Part shown: in pieces, positions 62,870 to 64,000 of the stretch
Position numbering within the stretch: position 1 is the stretch's first letter
Layout: the number at the start of each line of letters is the position of its first letter
Origin: Macquaria australasica
Taxonomy: Eukaryota > Chordata > Actinopteri > Centrarchiformes > Percichthyidae
Direction: 5' to 3'
NCBI GenBank assembly: GCA_005408345.1
Contig: SEMN01000261.1
Span: forward strand, 62,001-126,000
DNA: 64,000 bases
The notes under the pieces: generated by a model
Databases searched by the model: none
What the model was told of the DNA's origin: nothing
The model's input: only the letters and a program-made list of their open reading frames with translations
Program-made: the position numbers and the translations under genes

Positions 62870-64000
62870 TTTATGGGTTTGTCACTATATGCAACCCCTT
62901 TCACATTACACATAATCATTCGATTCATTGTGTAACCAGGGTCTATCTACTCTTGATTACAGTTTATAAAACAGCAAATACATTTTTTATATCGCTGATA
63001 GTGATAACAGCCAATAGTCTCTGCGTTGTGTTTTGTGATGTTGATGGACTACCGGCTGACAGTTACAGTAGTTAACTCCAACGCTGAGACACAAACAGCT
63101 CCGATGTTGATTCACAGATGAGTTATTGCTTACAAGCACTTCGGGATCTGGGGGATACAAGCCCGGTCTCAGTAAAACTATTCAGTATAAAAGAAAATCA
63201 TAAACAAAGGAAACTTACAATACTAATGAATTATTTCTGTAGCCAATCTAAATAAACATTAACTGACAAATTATAGAGCCAACGGTCCAAGACTTCTTAA
63301 AAATTACACATTACACAAAGACGCTACCGATACAGATAAATTAGTACACATAGATAATTACTCTGGATGTCAGTTTAGTTACCGTCTCTCTCTCTGATAG
63401 GTTATACATTAATATTTACAGGTTTTCATTTAACAGTCAACCACTCACCTGGGGGATACAAGCCCGGTCTGATTTGTTCCCCCGGTGATGGACTTTATAA
63501 CTGCATTGTTACCATGGATACTGTGTAGCTTAGTAATAAATATGAAATATAAAATAATCATCATAAAAATACAAAAATAACAAAAATATGTACAACTTAC
63601 AACTATCAAATAAAGGTAAAATTTTAATTCTATATTACAAGATTTTGCTATTAGACAAAGTAACAATTTAAACCTCAAATTATGTATTTAATGTAACATG
63701 CAAGAAGCATATGTTACAATTGCTAATATAAAAATATTGATTATAGCAAGTGTAAGAAATCCTGGTGGGAGGTTCTGTGCTCTCTGACCTCACTACAGCG
63801 CCTAGTCATGCTGTCATTACTCTTAAACCATTCAGTTATGTAAATCTCTAGGAAATGTGCTCTTGTGTGGACATGGGAGCAGCACTTAGTAGCACTCAGA
63901 AAGACATTAATGGTCTCTGGTAACATGAACTCTAGATCAGGAAAGAAATGGATCTCTGTTGTCTGGGAATCATCCAAGCTGATCTGTATCAATACAGACC
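62870..64000. other. AT-rich sequence with a 22-bp direct repeat
   Basis: An exact 22-bp word (GGGGGATACAAGCCCGGTCT, preceded by CT) occurs at 63148-63169 and 63449-63470 in the same orientation, 301 bp apart. The surrounding sequence is strongly AT-rich, so the GC-rich word stands out. No gene is supported. Confidence 0.6.

Overview
This window reads as nuclear DNA of a teleost fish, probably a percomorph. It is AT-rich and saturated with (CA)n/(GT)n microsatellites. It carries degenerate interspersed repeats of the type common in percomorph genomes, has no compact gene order, and holds no open frame that looks like an intact protein gene. The organism call is an inference from repeat style, tRNA sequence and vertebrate-type splice and promoter signals; no species is claimed.

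The best-supported genes are four tRNA-Ala genes, all on the plus strand, at 20893-20964 (anticodon TGC), 21620-21691 (CGC), 27253-27324 (TGC) and 27876-27947 (CGC). They form an alternating TGC-CGC-TGC-CGC set. Matching flanks show that the TGC-CGC pair was duplicated about 6.3 kb apart. All four keep the G3-U70 alanine identity pair and intact A and B boxes, and none has a conventional T4 terminator close downstream.

The only protein-coding piece I can support is a first coding exon on the minus strand (16331 down to 16238). It encodes a signal peptide and ends at a consensus GTGAGT donor in phase 1. It lies at the left edge of a CpG-rich stretch (about 16200-17180) that looks like its promoter and 5' UTR. 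The protein should be secreted or membrane-bound and its remaining exons should lie at lower coordinates, but I could not recognise any of them in 1-16200, so that side is probably a long first intron. A second promoter-like GC-rich patch is at 50340-50480, with no coding exon I can attach to it.

Layout: 1-3 kb, low-complexity intron-like sequence. 3-11 kb, very dense microsatellites plus one old interspersed repeat. 11-16.2 kb, featureless. 16.2-17.2 kb, CpG island and exon 1. 17.5-20 kb, repeats and microsatellites. 20.7-28.3 kb, tRNA-Ala duplication with interspersed repeats between the pairs. 28.6-33.3 kb, mostly featureless, with a G-rich/Z-DNA-prone patch at 30.88-31.04 kb. 33.35-33.87 kb, a pyrimidine block and a purine block flanking a near-perfect RFX X-box palindrome. 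36-38 kb, interspersed repeats and a 786-bp TTAA-flanked MITE. 38-54.9 kb, repeats and unique AT-rich DNA. 54.95-55.65 kb, a second MITE with a 5-bp target duplication. 55.7-64 kb, AT-rich sequence with SINE-like fragments and a long (GAAA)n.

I see no CRISPR, operon, phage or toxin system and no candidate for a wholly new system. The most interesting signals are the alternating tRNA-Ala duplication, the RFX palindrome between mirror-image tracts, and the two well-bounded non-autonomous DNA transposons.
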